Below are positions 31,392 to 42,700 of a stretch of 64,000 nucleotides of DNA, piece by piece. The stretch is from Sphaerosporella brunnea (Eukaryota; Ascomycota; Pezizomycetes; Pezizales; Pyronemataceae). The translations under genes and the position numbers were made by a program. Location: contig VXIS01000092.1 of assembly GCA_008704415.1 (NCBI GenBank), positions 79,068 to 143,067 on the forward strand. The letters are read 5' to 3'. Positions within the stretch are counted from its first letter, which is position 1. Each line of letters begins with the position of its first letter. Under the pieces are notes generated by a model that saw only the letters and a list, made by a program, of their open reading frames with translations, searched no databases and had not been told where the DNA came from.

Positions 31392-31975
31392 TGCGGATCG
31401 ATGGTTTTGGTAGAGAAGGAGTGGATGGGCGGGAGAAGGAGTGGATGGGTGGTGTAGAGAATGAGTTGACGCCGGGTGGTTTTTGTTCAGAAACACCCCT
31501 CGTTTATGGTGGGGCTTTTCTCGGCGACTCCCGACTTCGGCGCCGAACGGGTGTGCCTGCGGCGAATCCAGAAAACGATTGGGTAACGGCTCCATCTCGA
31601 CATCCCTACTGGCCACGCCCTGTGGTGAGATTATAAACGGCAAGTCCCTGCATGATGCAATCGTCACTCCATCGCAGATGGTAATCACAAGCTCCGACTC
31701 TCACATCAATCAAGCCATTAAGAATTCACACGTTGAATTCGCGCATGTTTTTGGGTTAAATCACGAGACTTGTGATCATATCATATCCATACAGCATCAT
31801 GACATCCTTCAGATCCCATCGCAACCACTGTTGACAAGCATTCCCTTCCCAGCGATCCGCGCCGAGTTTTGGATGATCCTTTACGAATACCCCAAACCGG
31901 GACCAGCCGTTATATTCGAAAGAAAATGCAGTGTAAAAACATGGCGACCCACCACCAATTAGGGTTAGGGTAAAT
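31392..31975. other. Intergenic stretch between apt1 and eL22, with a double telomere-type hexamer
   Basis: Holds the apt1 promoter and the eL22 3' flank. At 31959-31970 TTAGGGTTAGGG (CCCTAACCCTAA on the minus strand) lies 6 nt beyond the eL22 stop. Frames here are extensions or shadows of apt1. Confidence 0.55.
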
Positions 31976-32570
31976 TTACTCCTCATCGTCGTCTTCACCG
32001 TCGTTGACGACGTTGAAGAAGCGGAGCTGGTAGACACCCTTGGCAACAGAGACCACACGCAGCCAGTCACGGAGCTGATTCTTCTTGAGGAACTTCTTGG
32101 TGCTAAATGCGGTCGTCAGCACCAAATTGTCGGTACAGCGGTTCGACGCAACGTACAGGTACTTCAAGTAGCGGCCAGAGAACTGGGTGTGCGCCACAAC
32201 GACGATCTTGCCCTCACCCTCCTGGGAGATCTGGACAATGTCGCCGAGGTTACCGGTGCGGCCCTCAACCTTGACCTTGTCATGGAGGAACTTCTCGAAC
32301 GCAGCGACGTCGAAGATCTTGTCGGAGGCAGGCTGGGAGGCATCAATCACAAACTACCACTGTGTGAGTTTCCTTCGGTCCCAAGCTATCTTTGGAGAAA
32401 CTCGCAGTGAATTACCTTGTGAGTGACCTTCTCCTTCTTTCCGCCCTTGGTAGTCCTCTATATTCCATTTTCTCAGCCATCTGCCTACTGATCATCCAGT
32501 CGAGAATGAGAATGTCTCCTCCATCTCAACGGACCAGCAAAGCATTGGGGGGAAGTACGATAGGAGCCAT
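31976..32570 (-). CDS. rpl22: 60S ribosomal protein eL22
   Basis: Four exons: 32570-32559, 32457-32416, 32353-32157 and 32102-31976; introns of 101, 62 and 54 nt. The product is 125 residues: MAPIRTTKGGKKEKVTHKF, then VIDASQPASDKIFDVAAFEKF, and RYLKYLTKKFLKKNQLRDWL, with the acidic tail DGEDDDEE typical of eL22. The first exon encodes only four residues, as often in fungal ribosomal protein genes. The third intron (32156-32103; GTACGT..GCTGAC..TTTAG) is a multiple of three and free of stops, so an unspliced frame would wrongly insert 18 residues between KYL and TKK. eL22 is a structural component of the large subunit that contacts 28S rRNA. Confidence 0.96.
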
Positions 32571-35024
32571 TGCTGATTTTTCGGGATATAGCGTTGGGTG
32601 GATGCAAAGTAGTGGGTAACCTGCACGGTGCTGTTGTCGATAAGTCTCGTCCGGTCCGTTGTCTATTGTGAAGTTTGAAAATCGGGTGTTTGTGGATGAG
32701 TCTTGGCAACTTTCGCAGTCACTCCACAAACCCCCATCCGCACGTTCACCGAATTGAAAGTTGACGGGGGAATGATATCAAGCCATAACAGTCTGTTAAG
32801 AGTACCAAATGATTCGAAAAGGACGCTGCATGCTTACATCTCACGTTCGAAAAGGACGCTGCATGCTTACATCTCACGTTCGAAAAAGAGACCGAGTTTC
32901 CGAGTGCTCGACCAAGAACAATCGAGTGATAAACTGTGAGGCACGGATTACGCTGTCAGATATATGGCTAGCAAAGAGTACCTGGTTCCTGGCTTCGAGG
33001 TCTCGACTCGGTTTCAGCACGATTTAGGAGCTCATGTACCGTACAAACTCCTGACTTCTTCACACGGGGTGCTCAAAGGCGTGGGTTATAGGTAGGTCTT
33101 CTGAGATCCAGATGCCAGTGTCAGAAGCCTACCTATTTCCTCTCCCTCCCCCGCTGTGTGGCGCCAACGACGCATGTTCCACGGTCACGGAAGATCCCTC
33201 TATTGTTGGTATGTATAATGAGACATACATCACTGTAGGTTGAACGAAAGCCCCGGCTCTCAAAGATCGAAAGGAATGAGGCAAGAGAGGAATGTTGAAA
33301 TTGCCATCCAAGTGTCGATGCTTACCCCCTAGCACCAAAATTAGCTTTTGGGGGGGGGGTTTCAAATTGAGTTTGTACGGTAACTCTCGACGTCAACTTT
33401 CGCGTGGGTAAGTGGGGCTAAATGGTTGGATCGGTCATAGCCGATCACACTCGCATTAGGATTGAGCAGGTCACGATGTCAACACGATATTCCTCTCCGA
33501 TTGATGCCCGGTGACCCGGCTCCACCATTCTCAAACTCTATATACAAGGAGGGACCATGAATTTTGGTCACAGGTTTGACGAGAAGAGCTCCTATCAGAT
33601 GCCACACAATCTCTTTGCATCGATGGCAATACGGAGACCATCTGTATGTATTCCCAAGCAATGCTGGGAGAGTGCACAAGTTAACCCCTGATCAGTCAAG
33701 CATTACGTATTCCAAACAGCTTTGCAATAGAGGCTGTCTGCTTACCCAAAAGGGTGAAAGCAAAAAGTCTTACTGTGGCGAATCTGGTAGGAATCGTCAG
33801 CACTGCAAGGACAATCTGCACCAATCACCGAGAGAGGATCGACGGAAGCTGCAGTTGACACAGCGTATCTCTCGAGCTCAAGATGGTCAAGATAAACCAC
33901 TAACGTTCAGACTCATGGGCTGAGACCTTTTGCTTTCACCTTTTGCGTTCCCTTTTGGGTGGGCAGACAGCCTGTAATCTGCCGTGCAGTTCAAAGTCTC
34001 AGTTGAGCCGACGGTATGGGTTTTTGGCGAAGAGGTTTTATGCGTGGAATAGACATTTGGGGGGTTGCCTTTTTAGGAGATTTGCAGGCGAAGATTTTAA
34101 CAGTTGAACACGAACATTGCCTGAAAAGGCAACTTGCAAAAGTTGCCAGTACAGATCATCTCTGCACCGTATCAGACAATTTCGTGAGGACCTCGAAGCG
34201 TGTTCAGTATTTACCAGCGAACGTAAAGGCCATCGAGTGAATAAACGACTTGCCAGCAGTTACCTACCTGGCCGGTGTTCTCCCGTTTGCTGTGACCTGA
34301 GACACGCGCCGCCAAGCGCAGCTTCTGTGCAACATGCAGGGGGCCCAAGTTGCTTGGCGCCTAGACGCGGCTAGCGCTCTCGCTTTTTATGCTTATTTGG
34401 AAACCAGTTGAGATTGAAGGGTGTGCACATGTTGCTGCGAGTGCAGATGGTGGAGAATACAGAACTTCATCAGCTATCATTCGCGCCATTCGGGAGAGCC
34501 GCAGTTCCACTCACATACTTGGCACTTCTGCCATTTCCATTGGCCGGCTTGTGCTTTTGTTGCTGCCTGCGGGTTTGTCTCGGGCCAGCGTTCCGCCTGC
34601 ACGTGATGCCAAGACTTCGTTTGCGAGCCAACGGACTAAGCAGTGCGAGACAACTTGCAGGTCGTTCTGCCGCTGGGCGTCATACGCTGCATGCACGGCG
34701 TGGTGGCAGATGGCAGCCAACCGCTGGCGAGGGTCTCCACAAATACAGCTTGTGGAGCTGCGGCTGAAGAAACATTTAGGCGTCTCGATCAAGGCTGCTA
34801 GTTAGGATCAGGTCGGGGAAGCCACCACTCTCAGGCTTCCGATTCGGTCAAGCAGCACTCCCACACGCTCTCTCTCTCTATCTACCTGACCGCCGGGGTG
34901 AGCGGAGCCAACTGACCCGGGCCAGCACCTCGAAGTCTGCCCAACGTTGAGCCAGCTCAGATCATTCCTCTCAACCTCGTAATTTTCAGCATCACAGCAC
35001 GACGGCTCTCCTCCCTCCTCCGAA
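32571..35024. other. Gene-poor region, nothing recognised apart from a short tandem repeat
   Basis: About 2.45 kb. The first part is the eL22 promoter. Frames up to 138 codons (34389-34805 plus, 33564-33923 plus) overlap others and lack domains. A CT-rich leader at 34860-35020 precedes the next gene. Confidence 0.45.
32813..32878. repeat. 33-bp perfect tandem duplication
   Basis: Two exact copies of a unit starting TTCGAAAAGGACGCTGCATG, followed by a partial third copy (TTCGAAAAA). The unit is 33 bp, so any frame through it stays open. Confidence 0.9.
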
Positions 35025-36242
35025 ATGGACCCGGTCACCCTGAGCCTGAGTGCCATATCCGTGACCGCCGCCATCGCCATTCGTGTCGGTGGCTACATCG
35101 CCCATCTTCAAAATGCAGGAGACGAATTTGATGATGTTCTCTTCCAATTACGGGGCACGTCCTCGGTGCTTGAAAAGCTGAAGGATTTATTCGCCGCTGA
35201 AAACGCCGCCAACGCCGCCAACGTCCCCGCGAGCATCCTGGACGAGTATCTGCGGGACCTTCGGCTCCGCCAGAATGAGCTCGATGATATCGACAAGCTC
35301 CTGCAAGCAATCTCACGGAAACTTTATGACCGTGAGACCTCACTTTTCAGCCGTATACGACAAAAGAACTCGCTCGCCAATGGTGAAATGAGCAGACTCA
35401 CCAATCGGTTGCTGTTCTTCAATCAGAGCTTGATGAATATGCTCGCCACACATCAGAACAGAATGTTGCTGGAGATACACAAGGGCGTTACCTCGGTGCG
35501 GAAGACGGGACAGGAGCTGAAGCGGGGAATGAGGATGGATATAGGAGTGCGGTACGGCAGTGCGGCGTTAAATGCGATTCAGGGTGATGAGTGGGGGGTC
35601 GAACCAGCAACAACGACAACAAGAAGAACAAGATCCCTACCGGCCTATGGTACACCTTTGCCTACTGCTCCACTGGGTGTCCCTGAGATACCAGGAGACA
35701 CGGGCATCTGTTGTGGTAGATCACCGATGTTACAGTATTCTCCGCCGCCACCGACGTATCATTCGGCGCCACTTGAATGCGGGGATGATATGTTCTATGA
35801 ACCACGGATGCCCTCACCACCGCCAGTTCATTCGCCCGTTTCTCCAACATCGTCGACAACAACATGGGCATCCTCGCTGCCGAGCACAGCGCCGTATCCT
35901 GTAGAACGCAGCAGCTATTTTCACACTCCGATGCCTTCGGCTCCGTATTCGTCCTCGCCACCGCCACCGCGGTCATCGTCCAATTCGAGTTACAGCACAG
36001 AATATTCAGGCCGCGCCTACGGCGGTGTTCCTTTGTACGAACATAGCGGGCAATATTACGGAGGAGGGTTGCATCCACCAGCACCACACCACGATCTCCG
36101 CCGATCCTCATCAAACAGAATGCTAAATGCGGGATCGGCCTATGGAGGACAACCTACTCTCCACCGTGCTGCGTCGACGAGAATACTGCAAACTCATTAT
36201 GCCCAGGAGTTGAGAAGGTCACAGATGGATGAATGGGGCTAA
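35025..36242 (+). CDS. Protein resembling the N-terminal domain of fungal STAND proteins, with a Pro/Ser/Tyr-rich tail
   Basis: A 405-residue single exon starting ATGGACCCGGTCACC. Residues 1-165 read MDPVTLSLSAISVTAAIAIR and continue into an amphipathic, mostly helical region with heptad-like Leu/Ile spacing (VLEKLKDLF, LDEYLRDLRLRQNELDDIDK). This pattern is typical of the Fungal_N-type N-terminus that precedes NACHT or NB-ARC domains. No nucleotide-binding domain follows; residues 200-405 are low-complexity and rich in Pro, Ser, Tyr and Gly (PPPPTYHS, SSPPPPRSSSNSS). It could be a stand-alone adaptor of a STAND-like pathway or an unrelated helical protein. The domain match is by eye only. 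Confidence 0.72.
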   Translation: MDPVTLSLSAISVTAAIAIRVGGYIAHLQNAGDEFDDVLFQLRGTSSVLEKLKDLFAAENAANAANVPASILDEYLRDLRLRQNELDDIDKLLQAISRKLYDRETSLFSRIRQKNSLANGEMSRLTNRLLFFNQSLMNMLATHQNRMLLEIHKGVTSVRKTGQELKRGMRMDIGVRYGSAALNAIQGDEWGVEPATTTTRRTRSLPAYGTPLPTAPLGVPEIPGDTGICCGRSPMLQYSPPPPTYHSAPLECGDDMFYEPRMPSPPPVHSPVSPTSSTTTWASSLPSTAPYPVERSSYFHTPMPSAPYSSSPPPPRSSSNSSYSTEYSGRAYGGVPLYEHSGQYYGGGLHPPAPHHDLRRSSSNRMLNAGSAYGGQPTLHRAASTRILQTHYAQELRRSQMDEWG

Positions 36243-36382
36243 GTTTGATGTGGAAGTTTGGAATATTGGCCTTGGAGAGGTGGGAGGGTTTCTACAGACG
36301 CTGGGTGCATTTATTTAGCCATATCTATCCACATAAAAAGTTATCTTATTTTATACATACCTAGTAGTTACCTGCTGAGTAG

Positions 36383-36592
36383 GTAACTACCCTTGTAAAA
36401 AAGGGGGGGTAATGGAAACGTTTATGTAATGTTTTATTGTGGTTTTTATTCTGCAAACGTTTACGCCGTGTCTGCCAACGGTCAAAAAATGGTTCAAAAA
36501 CGCCACAGCGACGTCTACAGAATAGAAACCACAATAAAACATTACATAAACGTTTCCATTACCCCCCCTTTTTTACAAGGGTAAGTAGTTAC
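36383..36592. mobile_element. 210-bp palindromic MITE-like element
   Basis: Left arm 36383-36453 and right arm 36518-36592 are inverted copies (GTAACTAC, CCTTGTAAAAAAGGGGGGG, TAATGGAAACGTTTATGTAA) differing mainly by a 4-nt indel and one base, around a 64-nt unrelated centre. The flanks contain TA on both sides (36379-36380 and 36595-36596) but no longer duplication, so superfamily assignment is open. The left edge overlaps a perfect 10-bp hairpin, GTAGTTACCT/AGGTAACTAC (36364-36390). It lies 140 nt past the stop of the preceding gene. Confidence 0.75.
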
Positions 36593-36814
36593 TTTACGGC
36601 TATTGACCAAGGGTTTGGGCGATGGAAAATGAGAAGTTTGGCAGAACGGGGCTTCTACCCCATCAAAGACGACAGACTCCTCGGAAAGTTCAATAACCTC
36701 GGGCCAACTTTGGCCAAAACCTACTCTAAGTAGGTGGGCACTTGATTATTTTAACAGACAACTAAAGTAGATAATTCCAATCGTCGATTGCAATACCTAC
36801 TTTCATTGCCGTAG

Positions 36815-37939
36815 TTAGAATAACACAACCTGAATCTTCGACAACAAAACACTTTCCTGGTCGGTCGACTTTCTCAAGCCGGGACAAACGACACCTCGAA
36901 CCTTTGGCTCATGGCCCTCTCTGTGTACCCTCACCGCAACTTCCATAACGTCTTCCACAAATCCATTTGTGCTCTGCTTTTTTCCCGCCTTAGCTTTCCC
37001 CACTTTAGCTTTCCACACCAGCTCGAATTGCACCGGCTGCTTCTCAATAACCTCTGCAAACTCGGCTGCCGCCCGGATTACCGACTCTAGTCCCTGCCGT
37101 CGGTTTCCGTCCGACACTCCCGGCTTTGTGAAGCCTCGGAGCTGCTCGTGCGCTACCTGTGCTAGCCGGAGGATTGCTAATTCACGGGACTCGTGATATG
37201 CTTCTTCATTGGCAGGATCTAATCACAGAAATTAGAATTTTGCAACAAGGCAAACCCCTTTTGGGGGGGGGGGGGGCATACCCATGCCAGGAGTGCAAGT
37301 TAATTTTCCTTCCCTTTTCGGGGTGAAAAAGGCACGCTCATGAACAGCGCCCCAGATGATTCCGCCCAAGACGGCGCGAAGGGCGTAAACGCGGGACACA
37401 TCGAGTGTGACCAGATGCTCCAACTTTGAAAGTTGCAGTTCAACGCTGCGCCGGTTGCTCGGCTTCATCTTTGACAACTCGCCGGGGCCGGGCGCCCCCT
37501 CGTCCGGTATGTAGAAGTTGAGAACGTGGTCCGTTATCCGCCCGTCTACCCCTTTGAACATGCGGAGCATGGTGTCGTCGTCGTCTTTGAGCGGGTTTTG
37601 CCATACCACCATCGCGCCCTTGTCGATGTGTGGAGTTTCGCCGCTGGGATCGTGCTCTGGGTTCCATTGGAGTGGCTTTGACTGGGATTTCTTCCTCCGG
37701 TAGAAGCGGAAGCCGAAGAACAGGCCCATGGCGAATAAAATAAGGACTCCGGCGGCTATTCAGCCTTTTTGGCCGGGGGATAAAGAGTCAGACTTTGAAG
37801 TATCGGCCCGGCTGTCCGCAGCGCTGGACTCGCTCGCCGTGGCACTGGATGTAGCGGTCGAGTTTGTGTCTGTCCGTCTAATATGGCTTACAGTAAATGG
37901 GGCTGTGAGAGTAGTAGTTTGTCGCCGCTGAAGCCTCAT
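36815..37939 (-). pseudogene. Membrane-protein gene with Ser/Thr stalk, one span and a long cytoplasmic tail, interrupted by a TGA
   Basis: An intron at 37281-37219 (GTATGC..GATTAG, 63 nt) joins two frames into 283 residues after 37729 (tail segment PGMDPANEEAYHESRELAIL). Upstream, the same frame stays open for 70 more codons to an ATG at 37939 and reads as a Ser/Thr-rich stalk (TNSTATSSATASESSAADSR, SDSLSPGQKG). A single TGA at 37762-37760 lies exactly before the span IAAGVLILFAMGLFFGF. Fungal mucin-like membrane proteins have this layout with Gly at that position, so a GGA-to-TGA change is likely. Sequence further upstream (to about 38130) may encode more of the ectodomain but needs a frame change. 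Function unknown. Confidence 0.55.
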
Positions 37940-38323
37940 GTAGGGACTGAACCTTGGACTTGAAGACGAGGCTTCTAAGGGGATGATGGGCTGATGAAAT
38001 CAAAATCCAAGATCCAAGAACCGGATGCAGAGAGAAAGGTCAACTGGGTGGTTTCCCCACACGTCCGCTTGTTCTCTATTGTCGTGCGATACACAGATGA
38101 GGTGGTTGGGTTCATGCATCAACAGCCTGCGCTTTTCACAAGCTAAAATCAGCAATAGCTGGCGACTGTGATGCACTCAGGCTCGGCCTTCTCCAGACTG
38201 TCGTTGTTGTGACTCCGCGGGGGGTGCATTGTGACCCAGTCGTGTCACGGCGTTATTAGTCTCAGTTCCAACCCCCAGACTTCTCCTTCTCTCTCAACGC
38301 TTCCCATACAAGAGTGACCAGCA

Positions 38324-39441
38324 ATGCAAGCGACAATGAGGGAAATGCTGGCGATTGCTGTCGACTTTGGCAGGTAGTTTCTTCGCTGTCGCAACAAAGA
38401 TTCTTCGATTCTGACACTTCCAGGTGTGGCCTATGCCAATACAGACCACAGCTGCTGATGTCTACCCAAATTGGGGTATGGCCCGGAATGCCCAAGCAGA
38501 GCTTCAAGGTTCCAACAAAAGTTGCATACCCCGACGACCCAAACTTTCCACCACTGTGGGGGGTTTCGAAGCCGAGCGACCGGGTTTGCAGTTCGAAAAC
38601 ATTCAATACCGTCGAGTGCGGACATTCAAGACCTTCCGGGAGCCGGAAAATGAACATCGGAGTGAAGCCCCTCTGGGAAAAGCACTCGCCAATGTAGTCC
38701 ACGACTTTTTGTCGGGTGTCTACACGCACCTTGCACAGGTGCTTACAAGTGAAGGATCGTGAACTACCAGTTTTTGTTCACGGTTCCGGCACCATCCAGT
38801 AACCTTGCGATAGAAGCTTTTAAACGGATAATTCCGGGTACTGGATTCGCGAGGCACGGATTCGAAGTGCAACTCACCGAACCCCAGGCGGCGGCCCTAT
38901 ACACTTTAAGGAATCAACCTTTTCTCACAACGGCGCCTGCCGGCGGCTTTCAGGTGTGTGTGGAAGAAGCCCTTACTCAAGAGAGGATTTACTGATTGGT
39001 GTCAGTCAACGCAAAGCTTCGTCGTCTGCGATGTCGGCGGTGGCACGGTGGTAAGCTTCTTTCCCGCAAAGCTGCAAAGTAAGCGTTCAAGTGACCTTTG
39101 GTGCAGGATTTATCTTGATATTCCATCACCCAATTATTACCGACAATCCGGATGGAGCAAATGGGGGTGGTCTCAGGTACCCGGACACCACCAAATTCAT
39201 TTGGTTTTAGTTTTTTACTTAACTGTGCCGAGGCGGTTTGTGTGGTTCAACCTTCATTGACCAGTTCGTGTCGATGTTTCCCGTTCGCAACATGGGTATC
39301 TAATTGTCCAGCAGGACTTTGAGGGACTTCCTGATTGAGGCACTGGGTGAGCCAACGTTTTCCTCACTCACGGATGCTGAAAGGAATGCTTTGATGGATA
39401 AATTTATCTAGCAGAAGGAATGGTTCAACGACGAGAGCTGA
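38324..39441 (+). pseudogene. Fungal Hsp70-like ATPase, degraded
   Basis: Pieces of an Hsp70-like protein appear in order but in shifting frames: MLAIAVDFG (phosphate-1 region), GVAYANTDHS, VWPGMPKQSFKVPTKVAYPD, NVVHDFLSGVYTHL, FLFTVPAPSS..EPQAAALYTL, VCDVGGGTVV (phosphate-2 region), GGLCGSTFIDQ (adenosine region) and FRDFLIEALG-like tail sequence. Likely introns sit at 38372 (GTAGTT) and 39262 (GTTCGT..CTAATTGTCCAG). At least one frameshift after YANTDHSC and an in-frame TAG near 39409 break it. Such Hsp70-like ATPases are numerous and fast-evolving in filamentous fungi. A hAT fragment abuts its 3' end. Confidence 0.75.
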
Positions 39442-39745
39442 CGACGAATACGACCACCATGATAGCAACTGCTGCTATGAAATGAAAAGTACGTAAAGAT
39501 GTTCGCCGTGTAAAATGGTGACTAGGACGGAATCACTAGATAGCAGTTTACTATAGCATTACAGATCCTGATAAGTTTATCGGCGCCGATTGAACCCGCC
39601 ACTCGCAGTGGCAGGTCTTCACCGGGGATCACTCAAAGCCCTGGCAGCCGGGCTGGCCCGACAGCGGGCTGGGCCGTTTGGGCCGACGCAAAATGCCCGC
39701 CGGCCAAGCCCGCCCGGCTGTTTCGGCTGGCTACTGAGAACACTG
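39442..39745. mobile_element. Truncated hAT-like element, inverted relative to the copy at 7779
   Basis: The sequence is a diverged reverse complement of 7779 to about 8045: GACGACGAATACGACCACCA, TTTATCGGCGCCGATTGAAC, then the GC-rich end finishing GAGAACACTG at 39745. The opposite terminus (about 100 bp of the full-length element) is missing, and no 8-bp duplication can be identified. The left boundary is uncertain by about 15 bases because it merges with the Hsp70-like pseudogene. Confidence 0.8.
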
Positions 39746-42700
39746 ACTGGAATGATTCAACAATCACCGTGAGTCCCGGATACTAGCCATTTTCAACCCG
39801 CTTCACCACCTTCCACAACCATTTTCTTTTTCTTTTGAACCTATAGAAAAATACTTTCTATGATTCTCTATCGATCTATACCGAGTCTTTAATTTTTAAA
39901 TGCGTTGTGGTGGTGAAGCGTGGTGTCCCCAGTCATAGAGTTGGATTTTCCTCGCCCCTCCACCCCATCAGAACCTCAATTGCCACTTGAATCCGGGCCA
40001 CAGGGCTCTTCCCGCTCAATAGGTAGCATGGCTACACATCAAGGTGCTTGCACCAGTCCTAGTCATGCCTGCACACACCGGCACCGGCCGCTGAGCTTGC
40101 TCAATGTAATTGGTGTGGGCTCTGTACCACAATAGTCGCTTGCCTGGCGGCAAATAAAGCATATATCAGGGCCAACAAAAAATTTGTCGACGAGACAATG
40201 GTGAGTGATTGGTGATGACCGCACAGGTTTAGACCGTTTAGATATCATGAACAAGCCACCGCACAGCCCAACATCATGCATTGCGTCGTTGGAACGGCTG
40301 GTTGTTTTTTTTGGCCATGCACTGTATGCTTCAGGGCCGTACTGAGTTGGCGAAGCGTCGGCGGTGTTCTTGCACGATTATCTTCGGAGCGCAGAGCAAG
40401 TTCCTGCATTGGTTGTGTAGTTTCCAGTATCTGCCGTCGTGCAACGGACAACCGGAACGAACCGAGATAAAGTGCCATCGTGAAACCGCATCCGTTGCTT
40501 GGCAAAACCTTGTTTTGACGAGCTTCAACTTCACCACCGCCAACATCGTATCCCATCCGACATCCCACAACACCGTTATGCGCGAGTTATGGATGCAATT
40601 CGAAGATGACGCGTTAATCGGGGGATTAACTTCCTAGGACTGATGCTAACAGTTAGCTGCTGCTGGACGCTGTCCACGGCCTCCCCCCGCTTCTCCGGCA
40701 ACGATCACTTCTTCATCGGTTAGAACTCCTGGCGCAGCCAATCGCAGCCGGGATGAGCGGGATTATCGCTGTACTCAGGGGGGTTGTGGCCATGGTTTTT
40801 GCGGGGTTACATACATCGCTTCGGAGTGATCTTCAACGTTTCGTTTGGAAACAGCCTTGTCTTGGTTGGTTTGTTTGGCGGCGGCGGCGGTCATGGATTA
40901 TGGGTTTCCGGGGAGATAACGACTCCACACCAAGCCGGTGTTTGTTTGACAAATCAATATAAAAGTTCGGCAGGACCCATCTCAAGTGTGTGCTGCCCCC
41001 TGCGTAAGTCCCTGCTGATCAAACAAACAAAAAACAATGGCACCCAAACTGGGAAAATATACTGGCGTTTGTGCTTAGATACTGCTCTGAGCTGTGAGGA
41101 TCATCATTCCGATCCCTCGCTGGAGACTGATGCGCACTCGGGATGCCCTAGAGTATTTTGGCCAACAACTTTGGAGCCTACAGTCAGTTAATTTCCGTCT
41201 TTGGGAGTATTTAGGCATCCCTCCAAATATCTACTGCCAAAATGCGCAGCAATCACATCTTGGCCATGAAAACGGGGTAGGGGGATGCAGCAACCACTCG
41301 ACACCGAACGACCTCACTGCATGTGCTTGGATTGCGATTCAGCCTTTGCTTACGTAGCTATATGTGGGATAGTTATGTTGGTGGCCCGATCGTGCTGCTG
41401 CTCAAATCGCGCTTTTGTGCGGCTTCAGGCCCGTCCATGCTTAAGGAATGGCGGCATCAACAACAAGTCGATCAGGCAGGTTTGGAGATGGATTCGCTGG
41501 CGCCAGTAGGTAACTAACACTCAGGGACAGGTCCGATCGAGTTCGCACTGATCTCGATATCTCAGCCTCTTCAACGAACAATCTTGCTCCCCACAAGACT
41601 GATGATGAGCACAGAGATGCCACTTGCTTGCAGGGGTGCCTGATGGAGACGTCTTTCCCCCTGGCGAGTTGGTGGGAATCCCTAAGTAACTGTTGCTTTT
41701 GACATGTGGGGGAGTTGCGTCAGGATCAATGGGAAGAAAGCGCGATAAGATGACATGCGGTGGTTATCATCGCTAGACGAGGCTTAGTGGGATACTTAAT
41801 GCCGCTCGATGGCAGAGGTGATAGACGCGGGATTTCCCTCCTTAGGAAAAGGCTCTTCGTATCTGGCGAGTGGAGCCGCCCGGCGTCATCGCGCATTTTT
41901 CTCGGCGGGCGGGAGAACTTGGACTCGGAACAGCCGCAGTTAACTTGGTGCGTGTGCTTCGGCCGGACGAAATGGTGCGTACCAATCTTTTATCCCGGCA
42001 AGAACCTGCAGAATGATGGGGGAAGAAGTTTGCAATTGTCTCTGAATTTGGGCTGTTTTGTCCAGTTTTTTTAGACGTTTAATATCGAGCGGGTATCAGT
42101 TAGCTATCTGGTAGACATGTTGTGTTTGGCATCGGTAAAACTCTGGGCTTTCATCGGGCCGAGTTGTTGCATACAGAAGCAACCACACCGGGTATCAATG
42201 ATCGGCGTGCAGACACAGGAAGTCGCTGCGACTGGCCAATCAGGATGCCGCCTTCGGACTGCCGTGTGGCCCCGGACATAAGTGTATATTTATTTTCAGT
42301 ATATCGGAGTCCACCGACTTGCCGTGTGGGAGCTGTCTCGAACTGTAGCTCTACTCGTGGACGACGAGAGCTTTGTTCATTCCTTTCATTCCTTGCTTTT
42401 GGCAGACACAGGATGTGAGCCGGCACATCCTCGCCAAGAGTATCTCTAGCATACAACACCCCCACCCTCACCGGCGGCTTACATATCTCAGTATTTGCTC
42501 CCTCCAGCGGGCCGTCTCTGAAGGGCAGCGGAGCGGGCATTCGGAGGGCTGATGTCGATCCTCCATGATGTCACACACCACAAACGGACTTCCGCCTGCT
42601 CTAACCTTTTTGGGAAATTCCAGAAAGGTTTGGGTTTGGAGAAGGGATGCCTGCATGGATATACAGGGACCTGCGTATCTTTCAGGGGATTGAGCTTGGG

